Source: Anas platyrhynchos
Taxonomy: Eukaryota > Chordata > Aves > Anseriformes > Anatidae
Direction of reading: 5' to 3'
Length of the DNA: 64,000 nucleotides
Assembly (NCBI RefSeq): GCF_047663525.1
Contig: NC_092602.1
Coordinates: forward strand, 14,257,501-14,321,500
Positions 12,701 to 27,119 of the stretch are shown here, piece by piece (the first letter of the stretch is position 1; each line of letters begins with the position of its first letter). The notes under the pieces were generated by a model. It was not told where the DNA came from. It saw nothing but the letters and a program-made list of their open reading frames with translations, and searched no databases. The translations under genes were made by a program, and so were the position numbers.

Positions 12701-15700
12701 GAAGTGATGGGCTATTTAGGACTTTTTGTTTGCAAGAGTTATTTAAACCATACTCTAAAAATTTTTGGCATACAACAATAAGGACAGAACATGAGTTATT
12801 TAGCAATTCCGGGGAAATTACAGAATTTTAAAAGTGTTTCTAAAAAGACACTCTCCCCCTCACATACCACTAAATCACATTAAATTATCTCATTCCTTAC
12901 ATTGATTCATGTTTTTCTCCTGGAACTAACAGCCCTCCTTTTAAATGCATTGCAGATGTGTTTAGCATATGCAATACCCTGAGCTCAGTCAAGTTAAGCA
13001 CGCGTGTAACAGGACACTAGAGTAGCAGACAGGTTTTATTTACATTGCTGCAAGCTTTCTGAACACAGCAAAGATGAGTTATAGCCCTGTGTAAAAGTAA
13101 TTATAGGCAGCATCCAGGTCAGAGGTGTACAGAAGAGACCAACACAGAGACAAGGGCAATTGAACAGAACCTGTCAAGATGGGAAGGAAGGAGACAGAAA
13201 TGGAACATGAAGGCTAGGACTTGGGCACCAATACATCATCTACAGACACTGGTTGAATAACCCTGCCTACAATGAGGGCCTTTGAAATGTACCCTGAGAT
13301 ACCACAGACAAGATAGAACTAAAGAGCTGGAGCATGGGATCAAGTTGCATGCTGAGCTTCAGCAGGTGACCAAACATCACAAGGACTGCCACCAAGGGTG
13401 GATGACAAAGGCAGGTCTTCCTGGGGGGGGTACGACACACGCATCAGTCTGCAGACAGCACTGGCACCAGGGGGATTTCTACCCAAATGGCATTCAGGCT
13501 TCAATTTTTTTGGTCAACATCTATATTTAAAAAGTAATAATCTAGGAAAGTTTTTAATTAGAAGTCTAAAATTATTCCAAGCGGACTCAGGGGGAAAAAT
13601 AGACTCCCTGTCAGCTGGGTTAGAGATCAGGTGATGGACATACATGAAGTCATGAAGAAGAAATGCAATTTGAGTAGTATCAGAAGTGGCAATCGAACTT
13701 CAGAAGACTGATCAAAATCCAGCCTTCCTGAAAAGGTCATGGTATTTCTCTTACATTTGTTGTTCCTAGTTCTAATTTGCCTCTTTTTCAGATCTTCCTT
13801 TCTCTAACACAGCAGCTCACTTTGGTTTCCAAAGGCTTCCTGGCTACCAGGCCTCCAGCTCTCACAATTAGCTTATTTCTTTTGTTGAAAACAATAAAGC
13901 CTGCCGAGCTACCTCTAAAGAAGCAGTCCATTACAAATGGGCCAAACTTGAAGCAAAACTAAATAAATCCCTCTCAGTAGTTCTTGGATAGCCAGAGTGC
14001 CCTGAATAATTCACTGTAAGTCATGTCGCACCCCAGCACCTCCCAGGCCAGTCCAGCAGGGCCATTACTTTTATTTGGTCCTCCATTTGCCAGGTTCTGC
14101 AGGGATTTAGCTGAAGTGCCTTGTGGCAACACACAGTAGTCTGCAGGCTGTGAACCCTCAAGGAAGTCAGGGATCACCAGTGGCACCGTTAAAGCTCCAG
14201 CTGTAAGGACAAAGCAGAGCTTGCCACTTTATATCCAGTAGAAAACTGGATCCCTTGTGCTCTTCTTTAGCTTAAAGCTGATGAATTATTGATAACCCAG
14301 GGGTGCCTTTTTACCAAACTGAGGTCCCAAAGTTGAGCAGAAAGAACTAACTGAGAAAGAGCTCTTTCTACCTTATTTCTCCATCTCACAAGAATCAAGA
14401 TGTAACCAACAGTGTTACTTTCAAAGAGCCCAAGGACAGCTTCAAATCCTCAAGGACTACAGAAGAGCTCCCTACACCCAACCCTTCAGAGGCAGAACTG
14501 TCCCAGATCTACCCAAAAGCAGTCAGAAACCAGAAGAAGCTACTCCACTAAGGTGGCACATTGCAGCTTGATGACTGCAATTGATTAAGCATTTAAGCTG
14601 TGGGAAGTGCATAGTCATAAAGGGAACCCCAGGTTGCACAATCAGTGCTAGGCTCCCTGAAGAATCAGGAGAAAATGAGACACCGGTTTCATCTGTCATC
14701 CTGATACTTGGAGAGCAGCCAGGCATTCCCAGGGGACTCAGACACGCCAGGACCCTGATTAGTGACCAGGCTGCCTCACAGGCCTAGGGACACCCTAAAG
14801 TCTGCCCTTGCTCTCCTGTGCTGCCTCCTCGCACTCCTGAGAGGGTTTATGTTGAGCCCTGTTTCTGTTTGTGTGTACGCTTAGACTGCTTATAGGGAAA
14901 ACATAGGAGAACTGTGCACCTTAAGAAAACTAGCAGCACTATACTTGGGTCCCAGCCTGTGGTCACCCATTAGCACACAAGTCTATTTTATCCTTGCTAT
15001 AATCCGAGGCAGAGATCTGGACTCTGGAAACATTTAGCACAATCAGAGTTTGTGCTAAAAAAAGGCCCACAGAGCCACACTAATTCTGCAATAGGTCTGA
15101 ATTAGTTGCTCAGATGGATTACCCATCTTGGGACTCCTCAGGGGATCTTTTATTCATTCAGAACAAACAAACAAAAAAAAAAAACAAACACATTTGTCCA
15201 CACATTTACTTTTGTCCTGAAGCTAGTATGTCAATTATATTAAAGGTGCAGCAGATTGATGCAAATACAGATGGAGCATCTGACAGGGAATCGTATACCT
15301 TCACTAAACTCACGCAGTGCAGTGGAACTTGCTATCCAGAGGGCAGATTTCTTTTCCCAAGAGATGCAGAGCAGTGCCAGACTTATGCAACAAAACTCAG
15401 ATCCTCAGAGAAACCAAGTGTTTCAGTTGTGACTTCTCATTTGCAGAAAAGAAACCTATTTTCCTGGATGACTGACCCATGTGAGTCACAAGGATGTAGC
15501 CATTCATGAAACCCTAGGCTGTATTGATTTTATAGAACTCTGTCACTTCCAGGTCTGCATGTGCATAAACTATTACCCAATAGACTAGGAACAAGCAGAT
15601 AGGACTCTGAGGTATGTAGCATGCCATACTTTGAGTGCCATCTTCTGGCAGATAGTACTGCATGCCTGCATTTGCATACAAAACAGCCATACTTCATCAA

Positions 15701-17663
15701 TGACATTTTTAATACCAGTTAAGCAGCTAATCACATCTTGCAGCCTCGGCCAAAATTCCTGCCTAGGTGAGCACTTGGTAGTTTCCTTTTCCCACGTCAG
15801 GCTAGCACCCGTGCTCCTAAGAAATTTCTTGGCTATTCAGGATTGTACCAGTTCCTGGTCTTCCACTGTCAGCGTGGTTTTAATTAACCTTGAAATCTTA
15901 GACCTATCTTTTTCTCATAAGAGATGCATTAGAATTTTTCTTCATAAACATTATAGTGACAAAAGCTCTGGACAGAAGCCCAGGACAAGCAGTGCCTAGG
16001 CCTGAGGGGCACTCCCTGATGCCAAATAAATGTTACTTTTAGCTTAAAGACTTTCTGCCAGGTAATTGCTAATATTTCTGCTAGATGGAGAGCTCAAAGA
16101 TCATGATTTTCTGGAGTTCAATTTTACTGACTCAGAACTAGGTGCTTGGCATGACTTCAACTGTTTTCCACTAGAACACATCCTTGGATCCAGGAACATC
16201 GAGTTCCCATTTAAAACAGGATTTAGGCACTCATCAGTGAAAGATGTCACATTTCAAATTGTTCTTGCTCTTTGGTTCAGCAGTATTTCTAATGCACCTA
16301 AGCTTTGACCAACTGCCCGGGGCTGAAGAGAGGCAGTTGCTACAGCTCTGATAACAAAGGGTCTACAAAAGCCTTCAAAGTACTTTTTTAACCAGTGTCA
16401 CCAGTATCTCAGGGAGATTCAGGAGTTCTCAGTTCTAGCAGACTAGCTGCATGGAACTGAACTAATTAAATTGGTCTGAATAGACTGTAGGGCTCTGATG
16501 GAAGATTGCTAGCAAGCGTATCTGCAGTCCTGTTGCAGCCGGGATTACATCAAGCCTTGCTCAACCATCCAGTTTTGTTCCAATATACAACTGCAGTTGT
16601 TTGTGTGATCTCCATGTGACTGCTTCTCTCAGGGGCAACTCCCGCATTACCTGTGAGAAAATTCCAGTTTCCTGATAGTTTTTGTGATGAAATTCATGAT
16701 TATTTTTGTTGCTTTATTTTGACCTTCCTACCAAAGGAAGTAGATCTCCTGAATCTAGTGTTCTCTTCCTCAGCTTAGCACAATAAAATTCCCTAGCCCA
16801 TACACACACAGTGCACACATCTGCAGACAGCATTTGAAAAGGTTATTTTTAAAAGTGACAACTTCTAAAAGACTTTAAGACAGAAGTTATGACGTTACTT
16901 GTATTAGTTCCCTGATTTAAGGTAGGAAATAACTGTTGTTAGAAAGATGCTTGAAGAGAGAAGAGACAAGTGGGCTAATTATGTCAATACTTTTTCTTTA
17001 AATGATTTCTCAGCACATGAAGATTTTTATATCCATTACCTCAGCTTCAAAGCTGACCTCAAGTTTCCTGGCTGGCCTCCCCTTCCCTGCCCTCATGCTG
17101 CTACCAGAACATTTCTGAAAGAACACATGCTTACTGCTAACTGAGAAGGTTTTGCAAAGTTAAAAGGTCATTCATTATCACCTTCACCGTGCCATGAAGG
17201 ATCATACTGCAAGGCAGGACACTGCTTCACACAGACACTGGTGCAGAAGCAGGGAAGTGGGAAATAGCTAGCTCACCTTTTTCCAAATTTCTCCAGGCAC
17301 TGCTGTGATAACCACAAAAGACATGGAGATGATTCCACAGCATGATCTCTCCAACTCCTTCCCCTCTATACTCCCTTCCTGCTAGAAATGGGTCTGTAAT
17401 AGATGTAGATAATAATGTTTATTAGTAAGAACCCAAAAGAGAATACCAGGCTGTGAATGTTTCCCTGTTCTGAGAAACAGAAAGATCTAAAGAGTTGCAC
17501 ATAACTCAGTCACTGCTTCCAGAGCAAGTCTGCTGGAAGATTCAACATTATTGAAGGAAAATAGCAGAACTGGGGGAATAGAACAAGACTGGACAAGGCC
17601 ATACATTTGCTGCAAACATTGATAGTTTTATGCAAAACATACAGACAAGTCAATTTTCTGCAC

Positions 17664-17681
17664 TTTTTTTTTTTTTTTTTT
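17664..17681. repeat. Poly(T)18 tract
   Basis: 18 consecutive T, flanked by unique sequence. Confidence 0.95.
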
Positions 17682-18681
17682 GCACTGAGGTACCTCCCTG
17701 GGAAGGGTTTTATTTAATGTCCCGTCTATTTTAACCACACATGTGCTTATGCCCTCCACCAGCTGAAGGGCTGTCTTGACCAAAGCACTGGTTTATACAT
17801 GTATCATCAGTTGAAAGGACTTAGCTCCTCCATATGTTTTTCAAATAAGACCAGCCCAGAGTAATTCCTCTTAGCATCAGTCCTATCATTGAATTTGACA
17901 ACAATTCACCAAATTAAACCAGCAGGTAAACTTAAATCCACTGATTTAGAGATTCAGTTTTAATCACAGCCTTTGATTGCTGCATTATTCCATTCTGATA
18001 GTTTAGTGAAGTGGTACCTGATTAGCAATATGCCTGTTTCATTTTGTATTTATTTGCTCAGCATTTTAATAAAATTTACGCAGGACTGGTTATTTCAAAG
18101 CATAACCTGGTTCATAAATCCAAAGCTAAGGGCAATTTAAGCTAGGGTATAGAAACATTGAACTAAATAAGAGCTGGGAAGACAAAGACCCAGGTTGTAT
18201 CACCAGAGCCTGCCAGCCTTTGTTACAGGGCAAGAACCAAGGGACTGAAGTAGGAGAGGAGACATCCAGGGTCCCACATTTCCTCAGAGCTGGTTGCAAC
18301 TCAAGCAGCAATGAAACCCTCATATATATACACACCTAATATACCTGAAGGTAGCCACCTGGGTCCCATCAGTACTACCTGATGGAAAATAGAAGCCTAC
18401 ACATTACACTAAAGAGGTCTGAAGCACACAGAACAGCACTCTGGTATGTGAGAGATGGCTGGATTTATAACAGGCTTTCCCTGCCAGTTGAAAACAAATG
18501 TGTTCTGTTCTACATTGCAGGGAAACTTCCCTTTTAGTCTGCTCAGTGAATTTCCAAAATGCCCTGAAGCTGTCAGTTACCTAACCCACTCATTTCCATC
18601 AACAATGTCTTGCATTTTATTTTTGTAATAGTAGGCCTAAAAAATAGGAAAACACAATGCCCTAGAAAGCAGAGTACATTT

Positions 18682-18707
18682 AAAAAAAAAAAAAAAAAAA
18701 AAAAAAA
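18682..18707. repeat. Poly(A)26 tract
   Basis: 26 consecutive A on the plus strand with no visible element attached. Confidence 0.95.
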
Positions 18708-19510
18708 CCACTCCAAGAATGTGCGTATGTAAACCTCATGCCACACTGATGAATGTGGTATGATGAACCTAGAGACATGACAGAAAAAGTAAATGGCAGA
18801 TCTCAAAATGCAGGGGTGGAGTGGAAGAATGGGAGCTGGCTAATTGATTTGCCAAAGTGTTTCTGTTAAAGAATATTAATGTTTTCAGACAATCCACAAA
18901 AAGACCCTGTAGCAATATCATATTAAATTAATAAAGTCTCATCATTATGGTAATCTCAGCTCACTTTTATAAGATCTGTAGTGTCATCATAACCAAAGAG
19001 GAGTCCCCAAATAACTCTGTAATTGCTACGAAATGGCACTGAAGTGCTAGTCTTTAGCTGCACAGCATTTTGGGTGCCTCATGACTAGGGCTTTTTGCCT
19101 GTAGTGCAGCTAACTGAAGCCTCATATGCTGGTACAAATCTATTTGGGAACCAGTCTTCCCTGTCATAAGAAAACACTTAACTACGGCCTACCCCCAGAA
19201 TAATTCACTATCACATCTAGCCAGATTATTATTTGGACAGCCCTTACCAGCAGTGCTGTTCATCATACAGCTCCCTTGGGTATTAGCATCAATTGTCAGA
19301 GCGGAGGCTCCAGTACCTGCTGGGCTGCTCCTGCCCCCCTAACAAGAACCAGGCAGTGAAGCTAGCCCAAGTCCCAGATGGTTTGCATGCCTCCTAGCCC
19401 CACACCAGGAAAATTATCACTTCAAACCAGGAAAGGCAACGACAGACAGGGAAATTATACATACATTGCAGAAAAATAAACCAAGAAAGTGATCTTTCAT
19501 AGTGACCTTT

Positions 19511-20580
19511 CACAGAATCACAGAATTTCTAGGTTGGAAGAGATCTCAAGATCATCGAGTCCAACCTCTGACCTAACGCTAACAGTCCCCACTAAACCAT
19601 ATCCCTAAGCTCTACATCTAAACGTCTTTTAAAGACTTCCAGGGATGGTGACTCCACCACCTCCTGCGAAGCCTCTTCCAGTGTCTAACAACCCTTTCAG
19701 TAAAGAAGTTCTTCCTAACATCTAACCTAAAACTCCCCTGGCGCAACTTTAGCCCATTCCCCCTCGTCCTGTCACCAGGCACGTGGGAGAACAGGCCAAC
19801 CCCCACCTCACTACAGCCTCCTTTAAGGTATCTGTAAAGAGCAATAAGGTCGCCCCTGAGCCTCCTCTTCTCCAGGCTGAACAAGCCCAGCTCCTTCAGC
19901 CACTCCTCGTAGGACTTGTTCTCCAGGCCCCTCACCAGCTTCGTCGCCCTTCTCTGGACTCGCTCAAGCACCTCCATGTCCTTCTTGTAGCGAGGGGCCC
20001 AAAACTGAACACAGTACTCGAGGTGCGGCCTCACCAGAGCCGAGTACAGGGGGACGATCACCTCCCTAGCCCTGCTGGTCACACTGGTTCTGATACAAGC
20101 CAGGATGCCGTTGGCCTTCTTGAGGCCACCTGAGCACACTGCTGGCTCATACTCAGCCAACTGTCCACCATCACTCCCAGGTCCTTCTCTGCCTGGCAGC
20201 TCTCCAACCACTCAGCTCCCAGCCTGTAGCTCTGCTTGGGGTTATTGCACCCCAGGTGCAGGACCCGGCACTTGGCCTTATTGAACTTCATGCAGTTGAC
20301 CTCAGCCCATCGGTGCAGCCTATCCAGATCCTCCTGCAGAGCTTTCCTACCCTTGAGCAGATCGACACATACGCATAGCTTGGTGTCATCTGCAAACTTA
20401 CTGAGGGTGCACTCAATGCCCTCGTCCAGATCATCGATGAAGATATTAAAAAGGACCAGCCCCAGTATCGAGCCCTGGGGAACGCCACTAGTGACTGGCC
20501 TCCAACTGGACTTGACTCCATTCACCACGATTCTTTGGGCCCGGCTATCCAGCCAGTTTCTAACCCAAACTTTCATATAG
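19511..20580 (-). mobile_element. CR1 LINE, 5'-truncated copy 2 (second subfamily)
   Basis: On the minus strand the element runs from about 20580 down to 19511 and ends with ATTCTGTG-type octamers (plus strand CACAGAATCACAGAAT). It encodes [41 protein letters not shown] with an intact [15 protein letters not shown] and [31 protein letters not shown] and [10 protein letters not shown] are shared with the 60.5-63.0 kb copy. Copies 1 and 3 instead carry variants of GRGNPG..YRLGDE, so at least two CR1 subfamilies are present. The 5' end is a normal truncation in the RT domain. Confidence 0.93.
19618..20580 (-). pseudogene. CR1 ORF2 fragment (RT C-terminal part) with one frameshift
   Basis: Two overlapping frames cover it: 20580-20079 (RT palm including FADD up to SMSQQCAQV) and about 20150-19618 ([13 protein letters not shown] through [15 protein letters not shown] to near the 3' end). 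A small indel near 20130, in the sequence for QVA..KKAN, switches the frame. Apart from that the reading is clean, so the copy is not very old. Confidence 0.85.
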
Positions 20581-22531
20581 CTTAAGTTTTTTCTCATGGG
20601 ACTTTGCTCTCATTCTGTCAGTTCTGCAATAAAAACTGTCCACAGATCTTTTAACTTTACCTTTCCCCACAATGCACATGGATAGCATGAAGTTGTGTTA
20701 GTGGCTTTTCATTAGCACTGCTTAGAGGGCTGGAAAGCTAGATAGCAGCTTTAAATACCCGGTGGTAAGACAAACATGAAGTGAATGAGTAGATGTGGCC
20801 AGTGGTAGACAGGCATTTCTCTGCCATGTGCTTCCTCCACTATACCAAGCGTGACATAGTGGTGAAACAACCAAAAGCCTTCAATAAGATTTCCCTTCTA
20901 GCTTGCATTTGTAGACAGAAACAACCAGACTACCACAGTGCTGAAGAAAAAAAAAAAAGTTACCTACAATTTCTAGATGTGATACTGCACCTCTGGAAAG
21001 ATACACCACTGCCTGGGACATGCCCAAGAGTGCACAAGGCAGCCCCTCCTGCAGCCAAGGGAATGATTAGCATGGGATATCTGTGCAACTTCACATGGCT
21101 CAGCTGAGCACCAACACATTGTCTCCAAGATGCTGGCTTTAACTGGACATGTCATACAAAGAGCTTTAATCCCTCCCTAGCATAAGCATAAAAAGAATAG
21201 GGCTGAGCTTGACCGAAATCAATAATCAAGAGGGAGAGCTGTTTAGTAATTTGCATCATAATCAGTGTCTGCTACAGCATCTTTGCTGACAGCTTATTTT
21301 TAAATCCAGTTTAGGAGTATTTCAAAACAGAGCAGTCCTCCCACTGTGCTGGCTACTTTCCTTCCTGGGCAAGAAGAAAGCGTGCATAGATAGATGATAG
21401 ATGTGCACAAGCATTGGGTGTCACCGTCCTATTGCCAGCCTAGCTGCTAGGGTGTTTTCATGCACACACATCAGAAAAATGTCTACAGACACACCTCACA
21501 GAAGCCCTCATCTTCTGTTCAAACTCAAGTATTTGCTTTAAATACAGACCATAATACCCAGTGGTATTATAGCTTATATGGCAGTCTTGCAGACAAACTT
21601 CTTACAGCGATAAATAATCTTTAGAACACATCTCACTTTGGTTTAGCTTTTCAGGAAAGCACTGAGAAGTACCTAACATTTAGAAGGTTAAAGCTATGAA
21701 GCAACAGCTTGGCAAGCTGGGATACACTGACAGTGCAAGAGATGCAGGATTTCCAGTGAAGGTATGTTGCCTGGCACTAGCTCACACTTGAATTAGCCCT
21801 CAGTCCATCCCCAAGTCAGAGTCCCCTGAGCATCTATGTGTTAGACAACCAGCTATCACCTGGGCTCTCTTTTTTGGAAAATCCTTTTAAAAACAAATCC
21901 ACATGCAAGACCGAGATAGGTCACTCCAAGGACTCCCTCTAGCAGGTAACAGGGACACAAAAGCTACGCCAGGTTCAATCTCTGAACAAAATTCTCCGCT
22001 GGCATCCCTGCACACTTTGTACCTTCAGGCAGCACTCTACAACTTGTCCCACTCCAACAGCTGCAATAGCCCTCATTGTCTCAGGCTCTCTGAAACACAG
22101 TAATAGCACAACAAATTAATTCCTTTCAGGTGACAAGAGCACCACACATTGCTAGAAGCACCTCCAGGGGTGAGCTTGGGGAAAGCTGGCCTGGGGTTTA
22201 GCCCTGAGCAGCACAAACATACACTACTGGGTTTCTGAGCCAAGAACTCTTTGGACGGCTGTGCTGGCAGCACAGAGACAATCTCAGCCTTTTTCTTCTT
22301 CATAAAGGTGTATGGGATTTCAAGGTTTGCTGGTTTCCAAACAAATACACAATCCTCTGTGCCCTGAAACACCCCAGGCTCACAGCAGATTGCATCCTAC
22401 TCCCTTAGCAGCTCCCCTTGCCCAGGGGCAAGCAACACAGTTCCTCTCATTTGTTCCCAAACATGGGGCACCTAAGCAAGCAGGATGAGTCCTCCTTTCC
22501 TCCAAAGCACCCAGTAATTAAAACAACAGAA

Positions 22532-22557
22532 CCCCCCCCAAAAAAAAAAAAAAAAAA
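22532..22557. repeat. C8A18 tract
   Basis: Eight C followed directly by 18 A, a homopolymer pair likely to be unstable. Confidence 0.93.
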
Positions 22558-23281
22558 GTAGAACTCACTTTCCCACCGAGGTGAAATCTCCCTGGCAGAC
22601 CAGCTCACTCTATCCCATCTACTGAAGCTTTCACACTGTGATCTCTCTTCAGCTGCACCAACCCGCATGCTTTCCTCTCCCCCCGGGCTAGGCTCCTTGT
22701 TAATGCCTGCATCAGGTGATTTTACTAATTACCTTCACGGGGCACACAAGTCTAGACCTTGTACAGATGCAGCTGAGCTCCTGCACCCTGAAAATGGGAA
22801 TGCGTTCACTGGGTGTTGTCTCATTTGAAAAAAAAATAGGCCTCCTTCAGCCTGCTCACACCTTCACCCTTTCCCAACAATTGTAAGTCACTGAGCTTCT
22901 CTGATGAAAGGCTCTCCTCTAAGTGCAAATTATTATTAATGAATTTCCACCTTGGCTCCTTGACAGGAAAATGTACCTTGCAGCATGTTATCTTTGCAGC
23001 CATGCACCCCTGGCACTTATAGATTCCCTCATCTGGCAAGGAAGGCACATTGCCAGGAGTGATGTTCAGAGAGGCTCTCTGTGCCCGATCCCAGTGCCTT
23101 TGTAACTGTGGTACGACAAAGCTTAAGAAATGTAAATCCTGGCATTTGACCCAATGTGAATTTCTCAAATAAATGATATTTCACAGCCTGTTGGTTTCCT
23201 CCCTGCTGAGATGATCATTTATGGGGGCTCAGTCAGAGTTGGACTTTGATGGTATTTTTGGTCAGTGGAAGACAAATTTAA

Positions 23282-23408
23282 ATTTATTTATTTATTTATT
23301 TTCTGGCTCTGAAGCACCATGTTTTATATATAACTTCAGAAAAAAATAAATGTCTTGGTAGGTATAAGTTTTTTTTGTTGTTGTTTGTTTTTGTTTTGTT
23401 TTGTTTTA
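23282..23408. repeat. (TTTA)n followed by TTG/TTTTG-rich simple repeat
   Basis: About five TTTA units at 23282-23301, then unique sequence, then a T-rich tract with TTG and TTTTG units at 23369-23408. On the minus strand the first tract contains several AATAAA hexamers by chance. Confidence 0.85.
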
Positions 23409-24485
23409 ATCCTTTCCTCCTTTCCATTGTCTCTTGAAATATAGCCTATCTTCCCTGTTCCTTGCAAAGATTGAGTGATTTTGAAGACATGCTTCTGTTC
23501 AGCCACAAGTTACAGGAGTCAAAATAAATGGCCTCCCCTAGGGTTCCTCTGGGCTTCAGACCTACAAAGAGCACAGCGAACCAGCCCTTCTCAAAGTCAC
23601 CACCACTCAGATACAAAAGTACTTTTTCCTTTGAAGTTTAACACTTGTGGGAGAGAATAAACCATCAGCACCCCAAGTCCTTCATCACCACTGCTGCAAC
23701 TCAACCCATCTAGACATAGGCAGCAGGCTGCTGCAAGCAGAAGATGTTTTCTATGTTTCTTTTGAAACAGCATCCAGGCTGGTTGGTGGTAGTAAAGGAA
23801 ATATCAAGACACGTGAAGAAATTTCTGCTGCTGCCAAAGAGAGCAGGCTTTGCCAGGAGAAGCAGTCATTGCCCAAGCCTCCAGAGCACTGCCATTAGCT
23901 TCACATCTTTCCACTTTCATGATAGGGGAAAACAAACCCCTTGTGCTGCAAAACACACCAAGTCAGTTATATCATATGGCAAAATGTCTTTAAAATTCTT
24001 TTCCTAAATAGTTAAGGACTACTCATATACATTAAATCAAAAGTCCAGACTCCTGGCTGGTGTCAGTTAACATGCCTGTACCAGATGGCTTCAGTGGAGA
24101 CAGAGATTTACAGCAGGTGTAGATCTAGAGAGAAATGCTGTAGTTGTGACTAAGAAAAGATTTGAAGTGGGATCTTGGGACTTCCTGAGTGCTTCCCCCT
24201 CTCAACCATCACAAGCCTCATATCACATGGCCCTTCTGTTAAACACATCATGCCCTGTCCGAACATATTTTCCATATTTCAATTGTTACTGCATATGTAG
24301 TACAGAACCTGGAGCAGGGGTTCTTCTTTTTCGTTATAGTAAGATGTGATATTATGACAGGCTGTATGCCACGTGTCTTCCTTTTACAGCCTTAGACCCC
24401 ATTGTGTTGCCAACATGGAGGTTAGCTGAAGTCCATTAGTTGATAACTCAGGAACTAAAAGACATCAATAACAGGCATGTGTTGG

Positions 24486-24512
24486 AAAACAAACAAACAA
24501 ACAAACAAAAAA
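24486..24512. repeat. (AAAC)n microsatellite
   Basis: Five to six AAAC units ending in an A run. Confidence 0.9.
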
Positions 24513-25025
24513 CACCAGAGAAAAACATTTCAAGTTCTTCAGTAATGTTTTTCCATTTCAGTCAGCTTTGGGAAAGTGGCTGCACTGTCTGCCCTGAGTC
24601 CAGCAGCCCAACAAAACTCCTGCTTAAGCCTCTCCTCCTGGCCTTGCATGTGCTCATGTGGGCAGTTACATGTGATTGTCACTGTTTACAAAGTAATTAT
24701 TATGGCACAGAAAAGATAAAGAGTAAGTCAGAAATGCAACAAATATCCATGGCAATATGCAATGCATGTAAAATGCCAGATGTGTTTGTGAATGGCCAAC
24801 ATCCAATGTGGTGTTACAGGCTGCACTCAGTGGGCTCCACGTGTGCAAGCCCTGAAACCGCCTGCTGCAGAAGGACTCTGTGGAGACTACATTTTCTAAT
24901 GTATCATGACAGAATATTGTCACTCAGAATTGACACATGGCTACTCATCAGTCAAATTCAGCTCCCAACAAGGCATCATTTGCGTGTTGGTCAATGACAC
25001 AATGACCATCGCTCTATATTAAATA

Positions 25026-25052
25026 TCTCTCTCTCTCTCTCTATATATATAG
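25026..25052. repeat. (TC)n(TA)n compound microsatellite
   Basis: About eight TC units run directly into about five TA units, followed by a T run. Confidence 0.9.
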
Positions 25053-26637
25053 ATATTTTTTTTCCTGAAGGGGAGTTATTTCAAACAAACTGCCTAAGTA
25101 TAAATATGAAAAGCAAACAGAAAGCTATACACACAGTCAATAAACAAGAAGGAAACAATGGTGATTATCTAAGCTGAAGTAATAAATAACCCATAACTTT
25201 CCTACTCATAATAGAAGAGCTCTGTTCTCTCTTTGGGAGTGTTGAGTCCAATGTGAGCTGCATTAATACAGGAATGAGTCTTTCGACAAAAGTTTACATA
25301 CTGTTTTGAAAAGGAATTGCAAAATAGTTTCCCATGGGAAACTGATTTTCCCCTCCCCTTAATTTCAATAAAGATGTGTTTCTATTTCTTGAAAAAAAAT
25401 GCTTGAGGTTTTGGAGAGGAAGTGAATTAGGAATAATGTATTCATTCACTGTGAAACACTTTTCCTAGTCAATACAATGAGATAACAAGATAAAACAAGC
25501 AAACAAACATGCACGTCATCACTAACATGCAGAGAACGATAAATTCACCTCATAAGTTTTTTTTTCTCAGTAGCCAATTGTTTGTTATGTTGGATAGAGA
25601 TATCTTTTTCCTCTTCCGATCCTATAAAATCTCAGCTGCCAAAAGCAAAGAAAGGGTGTATGGACTAGAAATAAAGAATTAGCAACCAATTCCCTTCCTC
25701 CCCATCAGTACTGTATCTGTATCCCAGAAAGTGCTCAGGAGTGCTCAGTTATTGGAGATGCCATCCTTCAGGCATGCTGTAACAAGAGCTGCTCAGCACA
25801 TTAACAGCCTTAAAAATGCATTTTGAACAATTGCACTGTGTGTGTCTGTATTACCACGGTGTATTATTTTTGTTCCATATATCTTTCTTGTTCCTCTCCT
25901 GTTGTATTTTGCAGCTCTGCACTGTAAATGTCTTTTTCACCAGAGAGGCCCTTGCATTCTCCCAGAATATACTCAGATATACTGATCCCTGAGGTGTGGC
26001 TGATGCATTGCTGTGTTTAGCTTATGAAGTAGCTTGGGGTCCATTGGGATATGGGGTGCTTTGTATATGTCACTTGTGATTCAGTGAAACTTGCTTTCAT
26101 CTGAACCTACTGTATCAATCAGAGAAGCAACATAATTAATTATGGCTGGGCTGCATGAAAGTTGCACACATCAGAAGCTAGAGTCCTGGAGTTGCTCATG
26201 CTGATAGTAGGCATGAAGTTGAGCAAGATTAATACTGACACTGCCATGAACTGTGCCTGACTTCTATCTTCTCCTGCCATCCATCCTCATCATCACATGT
26301 TGGGTGGGAAGGGGAAGCGGTTCACAAAGGAAGGGTCAGAGCAGTGAAGAACTTTCATACATCTCTATTCTCCTCTCTTCAGAAAGTGCCTTAATTTTTT
26401 TTTTCAGCTGTTAGGTAGTAGATGCAGTACTCCAACACAGAAATGACAAAAACAGTCCTCTCCCCTCAGAAAAGAGAGGTTAATTTGTCAAGCCATGTAA
26501 AGCATTTTAATTACAGTTTGTATAACATGTATAAATAAATATTACATTCTTTCAGTCTACAATACATACTAGGCTTATTTTGTTAAAATGTCCATCTATA
26601 TTACTGTGTGGCAGGATTGATTTTGTCCAAGAAATAA

Positions 26638-26706
26638 ACAACAACAACAACAACAAAACAACAGAATACTGAATTTAGTAATTAAAATAATAATAATAAT
26701 AATAAA
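26638..26706. repeat. (AAC)n and (AAT)n microsatellites
   Basis: AAC units at 26638-26663 and AAT units at 26685-26706, about 275 bp before the TTTC array. Confidence 0.88.
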
Positions 26707-26981
26707 ATACATGAATGAAGACAAGACTATGCAAGTGCTTCTGGCTAACAATCAAGAAATAACACTGCTTTCCAAAAGGTTGGATAGTTGGACATACCAT
26801 CTTCCTTGGAGTTACAGAAGGTTTTAATTTGTCAGTGGTTTCCTCAATGTATAGATTTTGATCTGCATCTTCCGTTGGTGCAAACTGGCACTGAGTCAAT
26901 GTAGTTCTGCCAGTTTACACAATGAACTTATGGTTCTATTTTGTATTTTCTTTAGATTCATGGCTGGGTTTGTATTATGGT

Positions 26982-27119
<138 letters not shown>

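Larger units (their letters stand above)
9741..19510. other. No gene recognised between CR1 copies 1 and 2
   Basis: Unique sequence with small CA-rich (11639-11700), poly(T) and poly(A) tracts. I see no conserved exon, splice-bounded frame or RNA gene. Confidence 0.55.

Noticed and set aside
15114..15509. 131-codon open frame on the plus strand
   Set aside because: It contains an A-rich run encoding Lys/Gln and no known domain; chance open frame.
19783..20580. Plus-strand frames of 116 and 114 codons (also 31369-31758, 60553-60912 and 62215-63067)
   Set aside because: They are antisense shadows of CR1 coding sequence. Similar antisense frames recur in each copy because the sense codons are conserved.
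24440..24997. 185-codon open frame on the plus strand
   Set aside because: It begins in an AAAC microsatellite and shows no family resemblance or splice-bounded conservation; treated as chance.
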